Part shown: piece by piece, positions 30,335 to 39,625 of the stretch
How the letters are laid out: each line of letters starts with the position of its first letter
Numbering within the stretch: the stretch's first letter is position 1
From: Micromonosporaceae bacterium
GTDB lineage: Bacteria > Actinomycetota > Actinomycetes > Mycobacteriales > Micromonosporaceae
Reading direction: 5' to 3'
Assembly (NCBI GenBank): GCA_020027875.1
Contig: JAHRHA010000007.1
Coordinates: 1-64,000, forward strand
DNA: 64,000 nt
Made by a program: the position numbers and the translations under genes
The notes under the pieces: model-generated
What the model saw: only the letters and a program-made list of their open reading frames with translations
Databases searched by the model: none
What the model was told of the DNA's origin: nothing

Positions 30335-30642
30335 GGCGGGGAAGCATCCTGCACTACCTGGTCGGCAGTCATCGGCTGCGGGTTGTGATCGTCACCGCAG
30401 ACCGATACAACCCGGCTCACAGCCTCCTCGCGCCATTGCGGGAACGGGCGGCGCCGGATCTCATGCCCGCCTTCCTGGTGCCGCTCAGCCGGCACGACTG
30501 GCCGACCGCTGCCGTCATCGACCTCTCTCGTGTGCGCTCCCTAGACCCCGAGGCGGTCTCAGGACCAGCTGGGCAACTGACCCACGCAACGCTGAATACT
30601 CTCACCGCAGCTATCCGCACGTATCTCGGCGCCGTCGACTGA
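30331..30642 (+). CDS. MazF/PemK-like toxin
   Basis: 103 residues. The opening RRGSILHYLVGSHRLRVVIV matches the start of the MazF/CcdB fold, and the later VIDLSRVRSLDPEAVSGPAG with VRSLD is like the conserved strand before the final helix THATLNTLTAAIRTYLG. MazF toxins cut RNA at short sequences, some of them tRNA, which is of interest so close to the tRNA array. Four-base overlap with the antitoxin. Assignment to MazF over CcdB rests on the operon and these motifs. Confidence 0.72.
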   Translation: MRRGSILHYLVGSHRLRVVIVTADRYNPAHSLLAPLRERAAPDLMPAFLVPLSRHDWPTAAVIDLSRVRSLDPEAVSGPAGQLTHATLNTLTAAIRTYLGAVD

Positions 30643-30704
30643 GCAGCGCCGGGGTCGGCGCTTGCCTGGGGCCTTGTTGGGCAGCTGTGCCGCTGGCCCC
30701 CCCG

Positions 30705-30869
30705 TCAGGTCTGCACGTCGTCCCAGGTGGACCGGCAGAACGGATGCCCGGCGGGGTCGGCAAACACGAAGTAGTGGTCAGGGTTGGGCTGAACGCTGTA
30801 CTTGGTCGCCCCGGCTGCCAGTACCCGTGCTTCGGTGGTGGTCAGGTCATCGACTAGGGCTTTGCCGGG
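30705..30869 (-). pseudogene. VOC (glyoxalase/bleomycin-resistance fold) gene remnant
   Basis: The last about 50 codons of a VOC protein: VDDLTTTEARVLAAGATKY then YFVFADPAGHPFCRSTWDD and a TGA. The frame runs into the 3' end of the sigma factor at 30854 with no start, so the 5' part was lost. The intact double VOC protein at 32962 has the same FADPAGHPFC ending. Confidence 0.8.
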
Positions 30870-32113
30870 CGTACGGGTTCTCGCGGTGCTGCCTTAGTGT
30901 TGAGGTAGCGCTGCTCGGGGATACTGGTGGCCAGACGAGCCGCGATAGAATAGGCGGCCCTGGCCTCCTCGACCCGGCCGTCCATCTCGAGCAGGTGGGC
31001 GCGCACGGCGTGCAGCCGGTGGTGTCGGCGCATGTGCCGTTCCTGCAGCAGCGGGCCGAGCATGTCCAGCCCGGCGGTCGGGCCGTCGACCATGGCAACG
31101 GCGACAGCATGGTTGAGCGTGACCACAGAGCTGGGCGCGATGTCGCGGAGCATGCGGTACAGGGTCTCGATCTGGGCCCAGTCGGTGTCCTCGGCGCGGG
31201 TGGCTTCGGCATGGACAGCCGCAATCGCGGCTTGCAGCTGGAACGGGCCCACCGGCCCGGTCGGTAGCGTGCGCTCGACCAGCCAGATGCCCTCGCGGAT
31301 GAGTGTTTGGTTCCACAGTGTCCGGTCCTGCTCGGCGAGGGGCACGAGCGAGCCGTCGCGGTGGCCGCGGGCGGCACGTCGAGCGTCGGTGAGGAGCATC
31401 AGCGCCAGCAGCCCGGACACCTCACCGGCTTGAGGCAGGCATTCGTGCAGCTGGCGGGTCAGGCGGATCGCCTCGTCAGCCAGCAACATGTCGTACAGTC
31501 CCGCCCCGGTGGTACTGGTGTGGCCCTCGGTGAAGACCAGGTACAGCACATGGGCCGCAGCGGCGACCCGGTCGGGCAGCTGCTCGGCCGCAGGGACACT
31601 GAACCCCGCCCCGACCTGCCGAAGCCGGTTCTTGGCCCGGCTGATCCGTTGAGCCATCGTGGCCTCGGGCACCAGGAACGCCCGGGCGATCTGCCCGGTG
31701 CTTAACCCGGCGACAGCCCGCAACGTCAAGGCCACCTGCGAAGGCCGGGTAAGCGCCGGGTGACAACACAGCAACAGCAGCGTCAGCGAGACATCACGCT
31801 CACTCTCGTCTTCAACGTCGGCGGCGGGCGCGAGCAGTTCCTCCGCTGGGGTGCGCCGAGCGACGAGCTGCTCCCGGCCGGCACGGGCCCGCTCGCTGCG
31901 CCATTGGTCCACCAAGCGGCGCGAGGCCACCGTGATCAGCCAGGCCTTCGGATTGTCCGGCAATCCGTCGGTGGGCCATTGCCGCGCGGCGGCCAGCAGC
32001 GCCTCCTGCACTGCGTCCTCGGCGGCGTCGAAGTCGCCGTAGGACCGCACGAGCGCGGCCAGCACGTCCGGCGCGCATCGGCGCCACACCTGCTCTAGGC
32101 CGATTGTGGTCAC
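30854..32113 (-). CDS. ECF42-type RNA polymerase sigma factor, second copy
   Basis: 419 residues from the GTG at 32113, whose GTGA overlaps the upstream stop; a frame to 32134 is possible but less likely. Region 2: YGDFDAAEDAVQEALLAAAR and AWLITVASRRLVDQWRSE. Region 4: LSTGQIARAFLVPEATMAQR. The C-terminal extension resembles that of the 28164 gene (YLVFTEGHTSTTGAG, FQLQAAIAAVHAEA, DTDWAQIETLYRML). The two are clearly paralogous but diverged. Translational coupling with the DGPF gene fixes the operon. Confidence 0.93.
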   Translation of the reverse strand: MTTIGLEQVWRRCAPDVLAALVRSYGDFDAAEDAVQEALLAAARQWPTDGLPDNPKAWLITVASRRLVDQWRSERARAGREQLVARRTPAEELLAPAADVEDESERDVSLTLLLLCCHPALTRPSQVALTLRAVAGLSTGQIARAFLVPEATMAQRISRAKNRLRQVGAGFSVPAAEQLPDRVAAAAHVLYLVFTEGHTSTTGAGLYDMLLADEAIRLTRQLHECLPQAGEVSGLLALMLLTDARRAARGHRDGSLVPLAEQDRTLWNQTLIREGIWLVERTLPTGPVGPFQLQAAIAAVHAEATRAEDTDWAQIETLYRMLRDIAPSSVVTLNHAVAVAMVDGPTAGLDMLGPLLQERHMRRHHRLHAVRAHLLEMDGRVEEARAAYSIAARLATSIPEQRYLNTKAAPREPVRPAKP

Positions 32114-32502
32114 TGATCGTCGCCGCCGGGCCACATCACCGGACGGAGCTCGACCATGCCCCCGGGCTGGGCGAACTGCGCGGCGATCTCCTCAGCACGC
32201 TTCCGGGAGCCACAGTCGATGATAAAGAACCCGGCCAGATGCTCCTTCGCCTCCGCGTACGGGCCCTCGGTGGCCAGGTGACCTTCCGTGCTCCACCCGT
32301 ACAGGGTGGCCGCGGCTGGGTCGGCCAGCGCCTCGGCGGTCACCAACTCCCCCGACGCGGAGATCTCCGCTAGCAGCGCCTCGAACTGCCGGTCCATCTC
32401 CTCATGGTGCTCCGGCGGCAGCGCCCGCCCTTCCGCGGTGTAGATCGATGTCGGGTGCCCCCACGGGTCGGGGTTGGCGTGTATCAATATCACGTACTTC
32501 AC
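32110..32502 (-). CDS. YCII-related DGPF-like protein, ECF42 partner 2
   Basis: 130 residues. MKYVILIHANPDPWGH opens the fold, and the motif region is TEGPYAEAKEHLAGFFIIDC, where EGPY replaces DGPF. It overlaps the sigma factor start by 4 bp. The order DGPF then sigma matches module 1. Confidence 0.93.
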   Translation of the reverse strand: MKYVILIHANPDPWGHPTSIYTAEGRALPPEHHEEMDRQFEALLAEISASGELVTAEALADPAAATLYGWSTEGHLATEGPYAEAKEHLAGFFIIDCGSRKRAEEIAAQFAQPGGMVELRPVMWPGGDDQ

Positions 32503-32626
32503 CGGACAGCCTCCTTATGGTTCGACCGGGCGCCTCCTGCCGCGCCTCTCACTGTGGACGTCGGAGCCGGCTAGGCGGTCTCGACACTCCAGCAGGTGTC
32601 GATTCCCCGCGTGCGCCCGCCGGTGG

Positions 32627-32872
32627 TCAGGAGGGACGTTCGCGGTTATCCGGGATCGATCTTGTAAGGGCGTAGAGGATCACGCCGAGCCCGAACTCGA
32701 ACTCGTCGCCGAAGTCGTAGCCGGGCTGGAGGATGCATTCAGTCGCCATTCCGACGAGGTGGGGGGTACTCGTCGGCGGAGATGTGCTGCAAGATCGGTT
32801 CTGCGACTTCGGCGATGGTCTCAGGCCCTTTGAAGGGCAGAGCGGCCTCGCGCGGCCGGCTGGGACGGTGTC
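32627..32872 (-). pseudogene. TetR C-terminal fragment with frameshift
   Basis: The minus strand reads PETIAEVAEPILQHISADEYP, then shifts frame within a C-run to HLVGMATECILQPGYDFGDE and FEFGLGVILYAL before a TGA at 32627. This ending is typical of TetR regulators. No helix-turn-helix part remains. Confidence 0.75.
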
Positions 32873-32961
32873 TTGACGTCACACTGGCGGCGGCTCTCCA
32901 CGATGGTGGACCTACCCTGGTGCGCCCCTTTTTTGTCGGAGGGCGGGGGCAGGATGGGGGC

Positions 32962-33675
32962 ATGACTGTGACAGGACGCCTGGAACTCGTCGCGCTCGAC
33001 GCGCCGGACATCGAGAAGCTCGCCTCGTTCTACGCCGAGCTCGCCGGTTGGGAGATTATCCGGAGGGAATCCGACTGGATCACGGTACGGACGGGGGACG
33101 GCCATGAGATCGCGTTCCAGCTAGCTCCAGACCATGTCGCGCCTCAGTGGCCTGGGCAGGAGTACCCGCAGCAGTTCCACCTCGACCTGGTGGTCGACGG
33201 GTACGAAGCGGCGGCCGAGCGGGCAACCGGCCTCGGCGCCACCCGGATGGCCGACGGCCCGACCTGGATCACGCTGACCGACCCGGCCGGCCACCCATTC
33301 GACCTGTGCCAGAAGGACGGCGTCGGCCCGGCGATGGGGCTGTTCGCGGTGACGATCGATGCGCCCGACGCGCCGGCGCTGGCCCGCTTCTACGCCGACC
33401 TCCTGGGCATGGAGGTCACGTACGAGGGTCCCGAGGGTGCGCTCATCGCCTGTGACGGCAAGAGCGTGATGTTCCAGCAGGTGAGCGGGTACAACCCGCC
33501 CCGGTGGCCGGACCCGGCGTACCCGCAGCAGGCGCACCTCGACATCATCGTTGACGACCTCGACGCCGGCGAGGCGCGGGCCCTGGAGCTGGGAGCGTCG
33601 CGGCTGAACGGGGGTGGCGAGCGGTTCCAGGTCTTCGCCGACCCGGCCGGGCACCCGTTCTGCCTAACCCTGTAG
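32962..33675 (+). CDS. VOC family protein with two tandem domains
   Basis: 237 residues from the ATG at 32962. Each half has the vicinal-oxygen-chelate pattern: LVALDAPDIEKLASFYAELA to LTDPAGHPFDLCQ, and AVTIDAPDAPALARFYADLL to FADPAGHPFCLTL. In actinobacteria such double domains often bind or modify small hydrophobic molecules. Metal ligands are not certain: the first-strand His seen in glyoxalase I is replaced. Short direct repeats (TGACCGTCGGCTCGCC) follow the stop. Confidence 0.9.
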   Translation: MTVTGRLELVALDAPDIEKLASFYAELAGWEIIRRESDWITVRTGDGHEIAFQLAPDHVAPQWPGQEYPQQFHLDLVVDGYEAAAERATGLGATRMADGPTWITLTDPAGHPFDLCQKDGVGPAMGLFAVTIDAPDAPALARFYADLLGMEVTYEGPEGALIACDGKSVMFQQVSGYNPPRWPDPAYPQQAHLDIIVDDLDAGEARALELGASRLNGGGERFQVFADPAGHPFCLTL

Positions 33676-34100
33676 AGCGACTCGGCCTGACCGTCGGCTC
33701 GCCCTGACCGTCGGCTCGCCTTGACCGGCGGACTGCCTAGCCGGCGTACCGGTCCGGCGGCGTCCCGACGACGTCGCCGCGCCGGTAGGCGTAGGTCAGG
33801 CGGGCGCCCGGCTGGTCCTGCTGGTCGCCGACAGCGCGGTCGTGATGATCAGCGCGTCCTACGACGGCCCGACGAACGCGCACGAGGTGGTCTGCCGGAC
33901 CGGTCGACCAGCGGCCGCTCGTGCCGCGGTCGACCATGAGGACCAGTACTGATTCGTCGTCACCGTTCTCGTCTCCGAATGGCGTGAGGACGACGAGGTC
34001 GACGAAACGCGAACCAAAGCTCGATTCGCACGCGCGTTGTCGCCCGCGGGCCGGGAACAGGCGGTTGCACGCCTCGGATCGGTCGGGGGACAATCGCGCG
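33676..34100. other. spacer with possible decayed gene
   Basis: A plus-strand frame ending at a TGA near 33953 reads ARLVLLVADSAVVMISASYD and may be the tail of a lost gene; the opposite strand is also open here, so strand is uncertain. No start, no family. Confidence 0.3.
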
Positions 34101-34889
34101 GTGGCAGCGCAGTACGGTCCACATCGGTGGTCGGCGGGTTATCACGACGACGGCAACAACGACGCGTTCCGCGGTGCGAGCTTCACGGTCGCCGACCTCG
34201 CCGGCGCGAAGTTCGTTGACTGCGATATGAGGCAGGTCAAGATCGTCGACTCGTGGCTCGTCGACGTCAACGTGTCCGGATACGTCAGCAACTTCGTCGT
34301 CAACGACGTCGACGTCACTGCGTTCGTGGACGCCGAGCTCGACCGGCGACACCCCGAACGTGTGCAGCTAAGAGAGATGCAGACGGCCGACGACTACCGC
34401 ACGATGTGGGACACGATCGAACGGCTCTGGTTGGACACGGTCGCCCGCGCCGAGCGGCTGCCCGAAACGGCTATCCACGAGCGGGTTGACGACGAGTGGT
34501 CCTTCGTCGAGACGCTGCGCCATCTGGTCTTCATCACCGACGCCTGGGCGAGGCGCACAGTCCTCGACGAGCCGATGCCCTATCACCGGCTCGGCGTCAC
34601 CCAAACCGCCTATGCGCCCGCGGACGCGGCGGCGCTCGGCATCGACCTCTACGCGCGTCCGTCGTTCGCTGAGGTGATGACGGTGCGCGCCGACCGCGTG
34701 GCCCTGGTGCGCAGCCTCGTCGACGGTCTCACCAACACCGAGCTCAAACGGATATGCACTCGTGCGCATGCTCCCGGCTATCCCGAGGAATCGCGGTCGG
34801 TCGGAGAATGCATCGGCGTGGTGATGGAGGAGGAGTGCGAGCACCACCGCTACGCGGTGCGCGACCTAGCGGCGCTGCATGCGAGCTAG
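34101..34889 (+). CDS. DinB-family protein with N-terminal pentapeptide-like segment
   Basis: 262 residues from the GTG at 34101. Residues 20-75 have a pentapeptide-like run (FRGASFTVADLAGAKFVDCD). The rest is a DinB four-helix bundle with the metal-type histidines in VETLRHLVFITDAW and EEECEHHRYAVRDL. DinB-like proteins in actinobacteria include mycothiol-dependent enzymes. The fusion order is known in hypothetical actinobacterial proteins; the reaction is unknown. Confidence 0.85.
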   Translation: MAAQYGPHRWSAGYHDDGNNDAFRGASFTVADLAGAKFVDCDMRQVKIVDSWLVDVNVSGYVSNFVVNDVDVTAFVDAELDRRHPERVQLREMQTADDYRTMWDTIERLWLDTVARAERLPETAIHERVDDEWSFVETLRHLVFITDAWARRTVLDEPMPYHRLGVTQTAYAPADAAALGIDLYARPSFAEVMTVRADRVALVRSLVDGLTNTELKRICTRAHAPGYPEESRSVGECIGVVMEEECEHHRYAVRDLAALHAS

Positions 34890-35074
34890 AGCCCGGTCAC
34901 GAACGCGAGGACGTCTGCGGCGGCGAGCGCGGCGCGTCTGGCGCCCGCTTCGAATGCGGCGAGCACTGGCGCGACGGCCGACCGGCCTTCTGAGTGGCAG
35001 TTCGCGACGCGCGCTCGCGCGGCACGAGAGCACCGTACGGATCCTGGAGTTGCATGAGAGTGAGGTAGCAGCCG

Positions 35075-35986
35075 GTGGATGACGAGCCTCGCGATCTCGC
35101 GATGTTGCCCAAAGCGCATCTTCACCTGCATCTGGAGGCCGGGATGCGTCCGTCGACGCTTGCGTCACTCGCGGCGAAGTACGACCGGCCGGTGCCCCTG
35201 GCTCGCGGTTACGAATCGTTCGCAGCTTTCATTGAGACCTACATGGCGGCAACGGATGTGCTGCGGGAGCGTGCCGACTGGGAACGTCTCGCTGACGAGT
35301 TGCTCGCCGACCACGTTGCCGAAGGGGCTGTGTACGTTGAGCTGATATTCGACCCCATCCCCTTTCGGAGCCGCTTCGCGACCGAGGCGGAATGTTGGGC
35401 ACTCATATTCGACGTTTTCGATGAGGCGGCCGAGCGTCATGGCTTGTCCGTCGGATGGATGCCCGGCATCGACCGAGTCTTGCGCGACGCGCAGTCGTCC
35501 AACGAGTTGGCTGAGTTCGCTGTCGCCCATCGCCATCGCGGGATCGTCAGCTTTGGCTTGCACGGGGATGAGGTCGGGAACCCACCGTCGAAGTATGTCG
35601 AACCGGTGCGCATCGCTCGCGAAGGCGGCCTGCAGATCACGCCTCACCTCGGCGAACTCGACCGCGGTGACCACGTGGCTAGCGCGCTGGACCTGCTCCG
35701 GCCAACTCGAATACTTCACGGCGTGCGATCAACCGAAGTTCCCGGACTCGTCGAGCGTCTCGCGTCCGAAGGTGTCTACCTCGACGTGTGCCCAACTTCG
35801 AACCTCATGATCGAACTCTTCGACAGCTACGCCGTGCACCCGCTTCCGGCTCTGCTGGATGCCGGGGTGAGGTGCAGCGTGAACGCAGATGACCCCCTCA
35901 TGTCCGGTTCGACATTGCTCGAAGAGTACGAATTGTGCCGTCGAGAGTTCGGGCTGACCAGCCTCGTGGGACCTGCTCGCCTGTAG
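35075..35986 (+). CDS. adenosine-deaminase-like amidohydrolase
   Basis: 303 residues from a GTG. Metal ligands of the ADA fold are visible: HLHLEAGMRP (HxH), the substrate Gly motif SFGLHGDE, and SVNADDPLMSG with the paired Asp residues near the C-terminus. The third histidine motif is PHLGELD, not the usual HAGE, so substrate or activity may differ from classical adenosine deaminase. It ends earlier than typical ADA (about 340 residues). No neighbour suggests the substrate. Confidence 0.82.
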   Translation: MDDEPRDLAMLPKAHLHLHLEAGMRPSTLASLAAKYDRPVPLARGYESFAAFIETYMAATDVLRERADWERLADELLADHVAEGAVYVELIFDPIPFRSRFATEAECWALIFDVFDEAAERHGLSVGWMPGIDRVLRDAQSSNELAEFAVAHRHRGIVSFGLHGDEVGNPPSKYVEPVRIAREGGLQITPHLGELDRGDHVASALDLLRPTRILHGVRSTEVPGLVERLASEGVYLDVCPTSNLMIELFDSYAVHPLPALLDAGVRCSVNADDPLMSGSTLLEEYELCRREFGLTSLVGPARL

Positions 35987-36420
35987 CATCCCTAAGCCCA
36001 CGGCCGACATTATCGTCGCTCGCCAGTAAACCCATCGGCCCGAGTCAGTACGTCATCGGTAGGGGGGGAAGTAGTCCGCGAAGTTGATCTCCAAGTGTGC
36101 GACACTACCAGCCGGATTCAGTGCTCAGAGAGTCGCCTGGCCACGCACCGTAGCGTAGTAACTACACCCGTGTAACTCCCGGTTGCTTGTTGATCTCAGC
36201 GGAGAACTCCGCGGAAGGATCAACCCCGGATGATCCACACACTATCACACGCAAGTAGCACGCAAGATCACAGTGATCCCGGATTCCCTTGCCCCAACGC
36301 TCTTGGTGGTTCCCCCGGCGGGAAGCGCAGTGCATCCGCGACAATACCTGACCTGCGAATTCGCTCTGGTGTGGAGATCGAACACCGTTACGCGCTGCCC
36401 TCGAGGTAGCCTGCGCGGGT
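35987..36420. other. gene-free spacer
   Basis: 434 bases with lower GC than the surroundings, and no reading frame, tRNA or clear repeat that I can support. It includes a T-rich patch around 36180-36260. Confidence 0.5.
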
Positions 36421-36672
36421 CTATGTTGCTCTGGTCTCGGTGTCGGTTTCGTGATTGGGTTCGTCGGTTGTTGGGTGGTCGGCGAACCATTGGACGGTTT
36501 CCCTTACTGCGGCTGCCTGCCTGCGACGTAGCTCGTTGCCGACTTCACTGTCGTTGCCGATCACGACGAGTTCGATCCGGACGGTGAGTTCGCCGAGATG
36601 GCTTCGGCGGCGGCGCGGTGGCTGGGCCGGGACGGCTAGGTGGACGATCCTTGCGGGTTCGGGCGAGGTCAT
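36421..36672 (-). CDS. small protein of unknown function
   Basis: 83 residues from the ATG at 36672. The central part RIELVVIGNDSEVGNELRRR followed by AAVRETVQWFADHP looks like a real strand-helix-helix fold; the C-terminus is acidic and disordered. Such short proteins are common beside integrated elements in actinobacteria. No family is recognised. Confidence 0.5.
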   Translation of the reverse strand: MTSPEPARIVHLAVPAQPPRRRRSHLGELTVRIELVVIGNDSEVGNELRRRQAAAVRETVQWFADHPTTDEPNHETDTETRAT

Positions 36673-37023
36673 GGCCGACATTCCTCTGATCGTCTCCGGT
36701 CCGTGCAACCAAGCGCCCGCCGCTATTGTCACGTCGAGCTGGGCTGGCGTAGTCCCCTGCCTGGCGATACGTTCCGGGCCGCCGCGCTGTGGTTGAAGCC
36801 TCCCGCCACCGCTCGTCATGCGGCATAGAGAGCGTGCTTGATCAGCCTCGAACGGAGTAAGCGACCTGTGTGATCACGAGACTGCAGCTGCGTGATCAGT
36901 AGTGGGGCGAGGACCTGAGTGACAGGATGACCGAGAAGAGCAGCGACGTCGGCGAGTTCCTGGGTATTCAGTTCGTACTCCGCCCGAGAACGCGACCACT
37001 AGCCGCGAGCCGATCAAGGAAAT

Positions 37024-37272
37024 GATCCCATTACCTTCAATGAAATCCGCCGCCTCTTCGGCCGGCTGATCACCAACGCCGTCCACCCGATCAGCCACTG
37101 GCCGCATTGTTCAAACTTGCGCCGCCGACACCGAGCCCTCGCCAAGACCAGCCACTACCGCCGCCGAGGCCACCCAAGAACATCGCCAGTGACAACACAA
37201 CCGGCCCGCGCCCACCAGCCCGAGCACCTCAACGTCGTGAGCGGTCAGCGGCTCGACCGTCGGTTGAGGTGA
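37024..37272 (+). pseudogene. transposase C-terminal remnant
   Basis: The plus strand reads ITFNEIRRLFGRLITNAVHP, then LRRRHRALAKTSHYRRRGH, the ending seen in IS701-like DDE transposases (WSxWRRRHQxRARxxHYRRR). The frame is closed upstream by a stop at 37000 and no other part of the gene is present. Confidence 0.65.
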
Positions 37273-37303
37273 ACCGCGGCGCCGCCTGCGCCGACAATCA
37301 GGC

Positions 37304-37855
37304 ATGAGCGTGCGCCCCGACCGGGCCCCGAGCGACGCCGAGCTGTTGGCGGCGGTCGCCGAGGGCGACTCGGACGCGTTCGGAGCGCTGTACGACCAGC
37401 ACGCCCCCTGGCTGCTGGTGCGGCTGCGTCGGCGAACCGCCGACTCGGACGCGGCCGACCAGGTCGCGCAGGAGACCTTCCTGGTGGTGTGGCGCGATGC
37501 CGGGCGCTTCCGCGGCCAGGGTGCCGTGGGGGCTTGGATCTGGGGGATCGCGATCCGGCGTTTGGTCGACCTTCAGCGTGGTCGTGTCGCGCAGGAGCGG
37601 CTGGCGGGTCTGCTCGGACGCCGGAGGGTATCGGATGTGGCCAGCGCCGAGGAGCAGGCCTTGGTCAGGCTGGAGCATCGCGAGGTGATCCGTGCGCTGA
37701 ACCGGCTCTCGCCGGAGCTTCAGGCGGTGCTGCAAGCGACCGTGCTGGACGGGCTGAGCACCCGGGAGGCGGCCGTGCTGCTGGGGATCCCGCCGGGCAC
37801 GGTCAAGACCCGGGCCATGCGGGCACGGGCGCAGTTACGCCAGGACCTGGCATGA
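37304..37855 (+). CDS. ECF sigma factor
   Basis: 183 residues. Region 2: AFGALYDQHAPWLLVRLRRR and DQVAQETFLVVWRDAGRFRG; region 4: LSTREAAVLLGIPPGTVKTR. It is the first gene of a five-gene operon; the zinc-finger anti-sigma gene starts 22 bp after it. The activating signal probably acts through that membrane protein, and the ABC transporter genes are the likely targets or effectors (inference). Confidence 0.95.
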   Translation: MSVRPDRAPSDAELLAAVAEGDSDAFGALYDQHAPWLLVRLRRRTADSDAADQVAQETFLVVWRDAGRFRGQGAVGAWIWGIAIRRLVDLQRGRVAQERLAGLLGRRRVSDVASAEEQALVRLEHREVIRALNRLSPELQAVLQATVLDGLSTREAAVLLGIPPGTVKTRAMRARAQLRQDLA

Positions 37856-37877
37856 GCCAGGAAGGGAGGGGACGGCC

Positions 37878-38756
37878 ATGGGCGGGGTGGATGCTGCCGG
37901 GGCCTGGCATGCGGACGGGGAGGTGCTGGGGGCCTATAGCGACGGCCGCCTGGACGCCGCGGGCCGCTGGTCGGTGGAGGCGCACCTGACAAGCTGCGCC
38001 GCCTGCCGGCTCCAGGCGCGGGCGCTGGTCGATCCGGCGCGGCTGCGGCGCCTGCGGGCGGCGCTGATCGAGGCGGTGGATGTGCCCCGAGCCGGCGTGG
38101 TCGAGCGGCTGCTAGTGCGCCTGGGCGTGGCCGACCATACCGTCAGGGTGCTGGCCGCCACCCCGGCGCTGCGCGGCTCGTGGCTGCTGGCCGTGGCTAC
38201 GACACTGGCGTTCGCGGTGCTGGCCGCCTGGGTCAGCCGCGGCGCGGACGCCACCATGTGGTTGCTGTGCGTCGCGCCGCTGCTGCCGCTGGCTGGCATC
38301 GCGGTGGCCTACGGGCCTGGGATCGACCCCACCTACGAGATCGGCCTTGCCGCCCCGCTGGGCAGCTTCCGCCTGCTGCTGCTGCGCGCCGCCACGGTCC
38401 TGGGGACCTCGACCCTCCTGGCCGCGGCGGCGAGCCTCATGCTGCCACGGCTGGGCTGGGGCGCGGCAGGCTGGCTGCTGCCCTCGCTGGGGCTGACCGC
38501 GTGCAGCCTAGCGTTGGCCACAACGATCGAACCGCTGCGGGCCTTCGGGATCACGGCTGGCGCCTGGGTCGTCGCGGTGGCGGTGACCGTCGCCCCCCCG
38601 CCGCCGTCGTCGGTCCTGTTCTCCGCGGCCGGGCAGGTCGCCTTCGCCACCCTGGCGCTGCTTGCCGCCGTCGTGATGATGGTCCGCCGCGGCCGTTTCG
38701 AGGCCGACCGCGGCTTCGACACCACCCCCAGGTTTGCCGCAAGGAGGCTGCGATGA
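37878..38756 (+). CDS. membrane anti-sigma factor with zf-HC2 finger
   Basis: 292 residues. The N-terminal finger is EAHLTSCAACRLQ (His-x3-Cys-x2-Cys), the ZAS motif that holds ECF factors. About six hydrophobic segments follow from residue 95. The stop overlaps the start of the ABC ATPase (ATGA), so anti-sigma and transporter are translated together, a hint that the anti-sigma domain senses or cooperates with the transporter. Confidence 0.9.
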   Translation: MGGVDAAGAWHADGEVLGAYSDGRLDAAGRWSVEAHLTSCAACRLQARALVDPARLRRLRAALIEAVDVPRAGVVERLLVRLGVADHTVRVLAATPALRGSWLLAVATTLAFAVLAAWVSRGADATMWLLCVAPLLPLAGIAVAYGPGIDPTYEIGLAAPLGSFRLLLLRAATVLGTSTLLAAAASLMLPRLGWGAAGWLLPSLGLTACSLALATTIEPLRAFGITAGAWVVAVAVTVAPPPPSSVLFSAAGQVAFATLALLAAVVMMVRRGRFEADRGFDTTPRFAARRLR

Positions 38757-39625
38757 CCACCCCTGCTTCTACCGTCCAGGCCCGCGACCTGACGATGACG
38801 TTCGGGCGCACCCGTGCCCTGGACGGCGTGTCGTTCGAGCTGGTGCCGGGTGTGACCGGGCTTCTCGGTCCCAACGGGGCGGGCAAGACCACCCTGCTGC
38901 GCGTCCTCGCGACGGTTTCGGCACCCGACGCCGGGTCCGTCCTTACGCTGGGCCTGGACCCCCGGCGCACCGACCAGCGGCTGGACCTCCGCGGCCGGCT
39001 CGGATACATGCCCCAGGAACCCGGCTTCCATGCCCACTTCACGGCCTTCGAGTTCGTCGACTACGTGGCCATCCTCAAGGAGCTGCACCAGCGACGCGCC
39101 CGCCACGAAGAGGTGCGGCGAGTGCTGGAGCTGGTCGGTCTGGACGCGGTACGGCGCAAAAAGATCAAGGCGCTGTCGGGCGGCATGCGCCGGCGAGTCG
39201 CGCTGGCGCAGGCGCTGCTGGGCGACCCGGACCTGCTGATCCTGGACGAGCCCACCGCCGGGCTCGACCCCGAGCAGCGGCTGCGCTTCCGCGAGCTGGT
39301 CGGCCAGCTCGGCGAGGGCCGCACCGTGCTGCTGTCCACCCACCAGACCGAGGACGTGGTCGCGCTGTGCCAGCAGGTCATGATGCTGCACCTCGGCAAG
39401 CTGCGCTTTACGGGCACGCCGCTGGAGCTGGCCGGGCTGGCCCAAGGGCACGTCTGGCACAGCCACAAGCGCGACCCTGGCGCGCTGGGCGCCTGGCGCA
39501 CCGGCACCGGCCAGCACCGCAACATCGGCAATCCCCCGGCAGGCGCCGACCTGCTGGAGCCCACGTTGGAAGACGGCTACCTGCTGCTGCTCGGCGGGGA
39601 CCAGTTCGAGGAGGTCGCAGCGTGA
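38753..39625 (+). CDS. ABC transporter ATP-binding protein
   Basis: 290 residues from the ATG at 38753; an overlapping longer frame that starts inside the anti-sigma gene is rejected. Walker A LLGPNGAGKTTLL, signature LSGGMRRRVALAQ and Walker B LLILDEPTAGLD are all intact. It resembles bacitracin/daunorubicin-type exporter ATPases. Partner membrane proteins follow, with 4-bp overlaps at both ends (ATGA, GTGA). Confidence 0.94.
   Translation: MTTPASTVQARDLTMTFGRTRALDGVSFELVPGVTGLLGPNGAGKTTLLRVLATVSAPDAGSVLTLGLDPRRTDQRLDLRGRLGYMPQEPGFHAHFTAFEFVDYVAILKELHQRRARHEEVRRVLELVGLDAVRRKKIKALSGGMRRRVALAQALLGDPDLLILDEPTAGLDPEQRLRFRELVGQLGEGRTVLLSTHQTEDVVALCQQVMMLHLGKLRFTGTPLELAGLAQGHVWHSHKRDPGALGAWRTGTGQHRNIGNPPAGADLLEPTLEDGYLLLLGGDQFEEVAA

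Noticed and set aside
34886-35131. 81-residue minus-strand frame before the ADA-like gene
   Set aside because: Only the last 30 residues look protein-like; overlaps the start of a better gene.
36874-37107. 77-residue minus-strand frame
   Set aside because: The plus strand over the same bases carries a recognisable transposase ending.
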